Of a stretch of 64,000 nucleotides of DNA, positions 63,690-64,000 are shown piece after piece; positions within the stretch are counted from its first letter, which is position 1; the number at the start of each line of letters is the position of its first letter. This DNA is from Corydoras sp. C115 (Eukaryota; Chordata; Actinopteri; Siluriformes; Callichthyidae). The notes below the pieces were generated by a model. It was not told the origin of the DNA and did not search any database. It saw only the letters and a list, made by a program, of their open reading frames with translations. The stretch spans positions 40,001 through 104,000 of the forward strand of contig JAFMOC010000438.1 of the NCBI GenBank assembly GCA_019802505.1. The letters are read 5' to 3'. The position numbers were made by a program, and so were the translations under genes.

Positions 63690-64000
63690 AGTGTTTTTAC
63701 CCTCCGTCCGTTCCGCCGGACCGGCTCGACGGGTCGAGCGAGCGTCCCGATCAAACGGCGCGGTTCAGGACGGGTTTTAAAGCCGCAGCCTGATTTACAG
63801 GCCTAATCGCTCGCTGCGTTCCGACGGTGACGTCGCTCTCAGGGCCGTTTGGGGGTAAAAAAAAAAACAAAAAAAAACGCCGCCACGCCTTTGTGCGTTC
63901 GTGTCTGGACTTGACGTGAAACTGTCAGCTCGCCGTTTGATCAGACTGTGAATCCACAGCCTTCAGACTATCAGCGAGAAAGATTAAAGGTTTAATTACG
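63690..64000. other. abi1 intron 1 sequence, right edge
   Basis: Ordinary composition with one A-rich tract at 63858-63878. Nothing recognised before the window ends. Confidence 0.45.

Overview
This window looks like a ray-finned (teleost) fish nuclear genome. It carries vertebrate genes with short, GT-AG spliced exons, about forty copies of a DANA-like V-SINE with (ATGA)n tails, hAT-type and pogo-like DNA transposon remnants, and many micro- and minisatellites. No prokaryotic or organellar features were seen. I cannot name the species. Several repeats resemble ones common in otocephalan fish, but that is a weak inference.

Layout. (1) 1185-10288, minus strand: the 5' six coding exons of a procollagen C-endopeptidase enhancer 2 gene (pcolce2), from signal peptide and two CUB domains to the start of the Thr/Pro linker. 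The NTR-domain exons lie beyond the left edge. (2) 15610-30711, plus strand: a complete 12-exon mastl (Greatwall kinase) gene encoding 819 residues. All junctions stay in frame and every kinase landmark is present. (3) 36904-47850, minus strand: a complete 11-coding-exon acbd5 gene encoding 479 residues, with ACB domain, FFAT-like motif, coiled coil and C-terminal tail anchor. A probable 5' leader exon ends at 50676. (4) 54949-55065, plus strand: the first coding exon of abi1. The rest of the window is its intron 1.

pcolce2 and mastl are head to head, mastl and acbd5 are tail to tail, and acbd5 and abi1 are head to head. From general knowledge, MASTL, ACBD5 and ABI1 are close neighbours on human 10p12.1, so this is a conserved block. 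PCOLCE2 is elsewhere in human, so that junction is lineage-specific. The genes do not form a pathway: Greatwall drives mitotic entry, ACBD5 binds very-long-chain acyl-CoA and tethers peroxisomes to the ER, ABI1 is a WAVE-complex subunit, and PCOLCE2 enhances collagen processing.

Most of the rest is repeat. The clearest points are: a 28-bp minisatellite, open in all six frames, starting 26 bp past a mastl splice donor; three hAT MITEs with perfect 8-bp target duplications, one carrying a nested SINE with its own duplication; a dimeric SINE between one 15-bp duplication pair; SINE 3' modules amplified into tandem arrays; two large foldback palindromes of one family inside mastl and acbd5 introns; and a roughly 475-bp tandem array running into the abi1 promoter. 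I found no evidence for a new multi-gene system. The novelty is in repeat structure and its contact with exons, promoters and splice sites.
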